This document shows positions 14,135 through 15,760 of a stretch of 15,760 nucleotides of DNA, in pieces. Both the position numbers and the translations under genes were made by a program. The stretch is from JAAZPG01 sp012797375. GTDB taxonomy: Bacteria; Acidobacteriota; Aminicenantia; Aminicenantales; UBA4085. Within the stretch, counting starts at the first letter, position 1. Each line of letters starts with the position of its first letter. The DNA lies in the NCBI GenBank assembly GCA_937868205.1, contig CALMMC010000090.1, positions 1-15,760 on the forward strand, written 5' to 3'. The notes under the pieces are model-generated. The model did not search any database and was not told the DNA's origin. It saw only the letters and a list, made by a program, of their open reading frames with translations.

Positions 14135-15526
14135 ATGGTGAAAACCGTCTATCGCAAGCTCAAGCATATCCATCTGATCGGCATCGGCGGCACGGGCATG
14201 AACGGAATCGCCGAGGTTCTCCACAACCTCGGTTACCGGGTCTCCGGCTCCGATCTCAACGACAGCGAGGTCACCCGGCGCCTTCGCGACCTGGGCGCGG
14301 CCGTTTTCATCGGACATCACAGCGAAAACGTCCACGGGGCCGACGTCGTGGTCATCTCCTCGGCCGTCCGGGAGGACAACATCGAAGTCCGGGAAGCCCG
14401 GCGGATGAAAATCCCGGTCATCCCCCGGGCGGAGATGCTGGCCGAATTGATGCGGATGCGCTACGGCATCGCCGTGGCCGGCTCTCACGGCAAGACGTCG
14501 ACGACGTCGATGATCGCCGCCGTCCTGGGAAAGGCCGGCTTCGACCCGACGATCGTCGTCGGCGGCCGGTTGAACACCGTCGGAGCCCACGCCCGGCTGG
14601 GAGAGGGCGATTTCTTCGTGGCCGAGGCCGACGAAAGCGACCGCTCGTTCTTGATGCTCTCGCCTTTCATCGCCGTCCTGACCAACATCGACGCCGAACA
14701 CCTGGACAAGTACAAGGGCGTGGACGAGATCAAAAAGGATTTCATCACCTTCGCCAACAAGGTTCCCTTCTACTGCCCGGTCATCCTCAGCCTGGACGAC
14801 GCCAATCTCCAGTCGATCATCCCCCGGCTGGAGCGCCGGATCATCACTTACGGATTCTCCGCCCAGGCGGATTTCCACGCCCGGGACATGCGCTACGAGG
14901 CTTTCTCCAGCGTCTCCACCCTCCTCCACAAGGGGCGGGAGATCGGGACGCTCCGGCTGACCGTCCCCGGCCCCCACATGATCCTCAACGCCCTGGCCGC
15001 CGTCGCCGTCGGCCGCGACCTGGACATCCCGCCGTCGGTCATCCTCGACGCCCTGGCCGAGTACACGGGAGCCGGCCGGCGTTTCGAGCTCAAGGCCGAC
15101 ATCCGCGACATCATGGTCATCGAGGATTACGGCCACCATCCGACGGAAATCCGGGCGACCCTGAACGGGGCCAAGCTCGGCTGGCCGCGGCGGCGCCTTG
15201 TGGCCGTCTTCCAGCCCCATCGCTATTCCCGGCTGGCTCATCTCCGGGACGAGTTCGCCACCTCGTTCAACCAAGCCGACGCCCTCGTCCTGACCGAAAT
15301 CTACCCCGCCGGCGAGGATCCGATCCCCGGCGTGTCGGGCCGGAGCCTCTACGAGGAGATGGTCCGGTTCGGCCACAAGGACGTCCGCTTCGTCCCCGAC
15401 TTCCGCGATATTCCGGCCCGGCTCATGGAGCTCGTCCGGCCCGGGGACATCGTCATCGTCCTGGGCGCGGGCAACATCAACCGGATCATCCCCGATTTGA
15501 TCCGTCTCCTGGAGAAAGGAACATGA
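14135..15526 (+). CDS. murC: UDP-MurNAc:L-alanine ligase MurC
   Basis: This 463-residue cytoplasmic ligase adds L-Ala, the first stem residue, to UDP-MurNAc. It opens with the nucleotide-sugar fold HLIGIGGTGMNGIAEVL (13-29; many relatives have GAGMSG). Then come the P-loop GSHGKTSTTSM (116-126), EADESDRSFL (164-173), TNIDAEHLDKY (183-193), EDYGHHPTEI (330-339) and FQPHRYSR (359-366), and it ends with LGAGNINRIIP. Length is typical and no MurB or Ddl fusion is present. AGGAG at 14124-14128, inside the murG stop region, lies 6 bases before the ATG. Its TGA overlaps the next start as ATGA. It is the last intact gene before the contig runs into adapter. Confidence 0.98.
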   Translation: MVKTVYRKLKHIHLIGIGGTGMNGIAEVLHNLGYRVSGSDLNDSEVTRRLRDLGAAVFIGHHSENVHGADVVVISSAVREDNIEVREARRMKIPVIPRAEMLAELMRMRYGIAVAGSHGKTSTTSMIAAVLGKAGFDPTIVVGGRLNTVGAHARLGEGDFFVAEADESDRSFLMLSPFIAVLTNIDAEHLDKYKGVDEIKKDFITFANKVPFYCPVILSLDDANLQSIIPRLERRIITYGFSAQADFHARDMRYEAFSSVSTLLHKGREIGTLRLTVPGPHMILNALAAVAVGRDLDIPPSVILDALAEYTGAGRRFELKADIRDIMVIEDYGHHPTEIRATLNGAKLGWPRRRLVAVFQPHRYSRLAHLRDEFATSFNQADALVLTEIYPAGEDPIPGVSGRSLYEEMVRFGHKDVRFVPDFRDIPARLMELVRPGDIVIVLGAGNINRIIPDLIRLLEKGT

Positions 15527-15630
15527 GCCGCGAAGCCGGATTCGTCGTCACGATGCAGTTTCAGCGGAACGCGGAGCCCGCCCGGGTTAAAAAGCCTGTC
15601 CGCGCATCCCCCTTCCGCTTGATCCACGTC
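15523..15630 (+). CDS. N-terminal fragment of next dcw gene, possibly ftsQ
   Basis: Only 36 genomic codons are present before adapter sequence begins at 15631. The ATG overlaps the murC stop as ATGA and has GGAG 8 bases upstream, so the gene is probably real. The visible peptide is basic, with a cluster of Arg, Lys and Pro (RVKKPVRASPFR, 21-32), and turns hydrophobic at its end. This is how a cytoplasmic tail leading into the single membrane helix of FtsQ would look, and ftsQ (or murB or ddl first) commonly follows murC. With so little sequence, the identity is a positional guess. The frame continues 6 codons into the adapter before a TGA at 15649-15651, and those residues (LSLIHI) are artefactual. 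Confidence 0.5.
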
Positions 15631-15700
15631 CTGTCTCTTATACACATCTGACGCTGCCGACGATCAACTCTGTGTAGATCTCGGTGGTCGCCGTCTCATT
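15631..15700. other. Illumina Nextera adapter read-through (not genomic)
   Basis: Bases 15631-15649 are the transposase mosaic end CTGTCTCTTATACACATCT, and 15650-15663 are GACGCTGCCGACGA, the rest of the Nextera read-2-side adapter. Next come 8 bases, TCAACTCT (15664-15671), in the index position. The remaining P5-side adapter sequence (begins GTGTAGATCTCGG) runs to 15700, with one mismatch to the standard sequence near its end (C for A at 15695). Order and spacing match a library read running past a short insert, so the assembly was extended by untrimmed adapter. Confidence 0.98.
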
Positions 15701-15760
15701 AAACAAAAAAAATAAACAAAAAGAAGAAAAAAAACACAGTTTCATCAATGTACCAGTAGG
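15701..15760. other. A-rich tail beyond the adapter (probable sequencing artefact)
   Basis: About 35 bases consist almost only of A, with scattered C, T and G, as seen when a read continues past the end of its molecule. The final 26 or so bases look random. Nothing here resembles the GC-rich genome of the window, and I see no gene or site in it. Confidence 0.85.

Noticed and set aside
12839..15376. An 845-codon open frame on the minus strand across ftsW, murG and murC
   Set aside because: It is antisense to three clearly recognised genes, has low-complexity composition rich in Asp, Gly, Arg and Val, and shows no family motif. GC-rich coding DNA commonly leaves such frames open.
15349..15645. 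A minus-strand open frame starting in the adapter (N-terminus MYKRQ)
   Set aside because: Its start codon and first residues are adapter sequence, and the remainder is antisense to murC and the next gene.
15701..15760. An AT-rich island or horizontally acquired segment at the right edge
   Set aside because: It directly follows a sequencing adapter and consists mostly of A, so it is a read-end artefact rather than genomic DNA.

Overview
The window is a GC-rich bacterial contig end whose main content is a division and cell wall (dcw) cluster. From about 3.16 kb to 15.63 kb, eleven complete genes run on the + strand in the order mraZ, rsmH, ftsL, ftsI, murE, murF, mraY, murD, ftsW, murG, murC, followed by the first 36 codons of a twelfth gene, probably ftsQ. 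They are packed very tightly: six junctions are 4-base ATGA overlaps, one overlaps by 11 bases and the other four gaps are 1 to 9 bases. This looks like one long transcript from a single consensus promoter at 3104-3132, with three MraZ boxes (TGGGA / CGGGA / TGGGA, 10-base period) just downstream. The third box overlaps the mraZ start codon.

Left of the cluster and pointing away from it is a two-gene minus-strand operon. It holds a membrane-anchored M23 (LytM-type) metallopeptidase and murI, which makes D-glutamate for MurD. Its own good promoter lies at 2760-2788, so the AT-rich stretch 2728-3162 is a divergent control region with cell-wall genes on both sides. At the far left is a 5'-truncated NUDIX hydrolase of the ADP-ribose pyrophosphatase type on the + strand, convergent with murI. 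Between these two convergent genes lies a striking 102-base near-palindrome (30-base arms, 28/30 matching) that resembles a MITE or REP-type element.

Together the genes cover D-Glu supply (MurI), stepwise building of the UDP-MurNAc pentapeptide (MurC, D, E, F), lipid I and lipid II formation (MraY, MurG), and septal polymerisation and cross-linking (FtsW, FtsI, FtsL), plus a likely peptidoglycan hydrolase (M23) and regulatory or rRNA-modification partners (MraZ, RsmH). The DNPR motif in MurE indicates meso-diaminopimelate peptidoglycan. murA, murB and ddl are not present here. The gene order, GC richness and mDAP-type wall fit an uncultured Gram-negative-type lineage such as Acidobacteriota or Aminicenantota, but that is a weak inference.

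The last 130 bases (15631-15760) are not genomic. Bases 15631-15700 are an Illumina Nextera adapter read-through with an 8-base index, followed by an A-rich tail. Genomic sequence ends at 15630, and any gene called across that point is an artefact. I see no novel biological system; the items most worth checking are the palindromic element, the MraZ-box and start-codon overlap, and the adapter.
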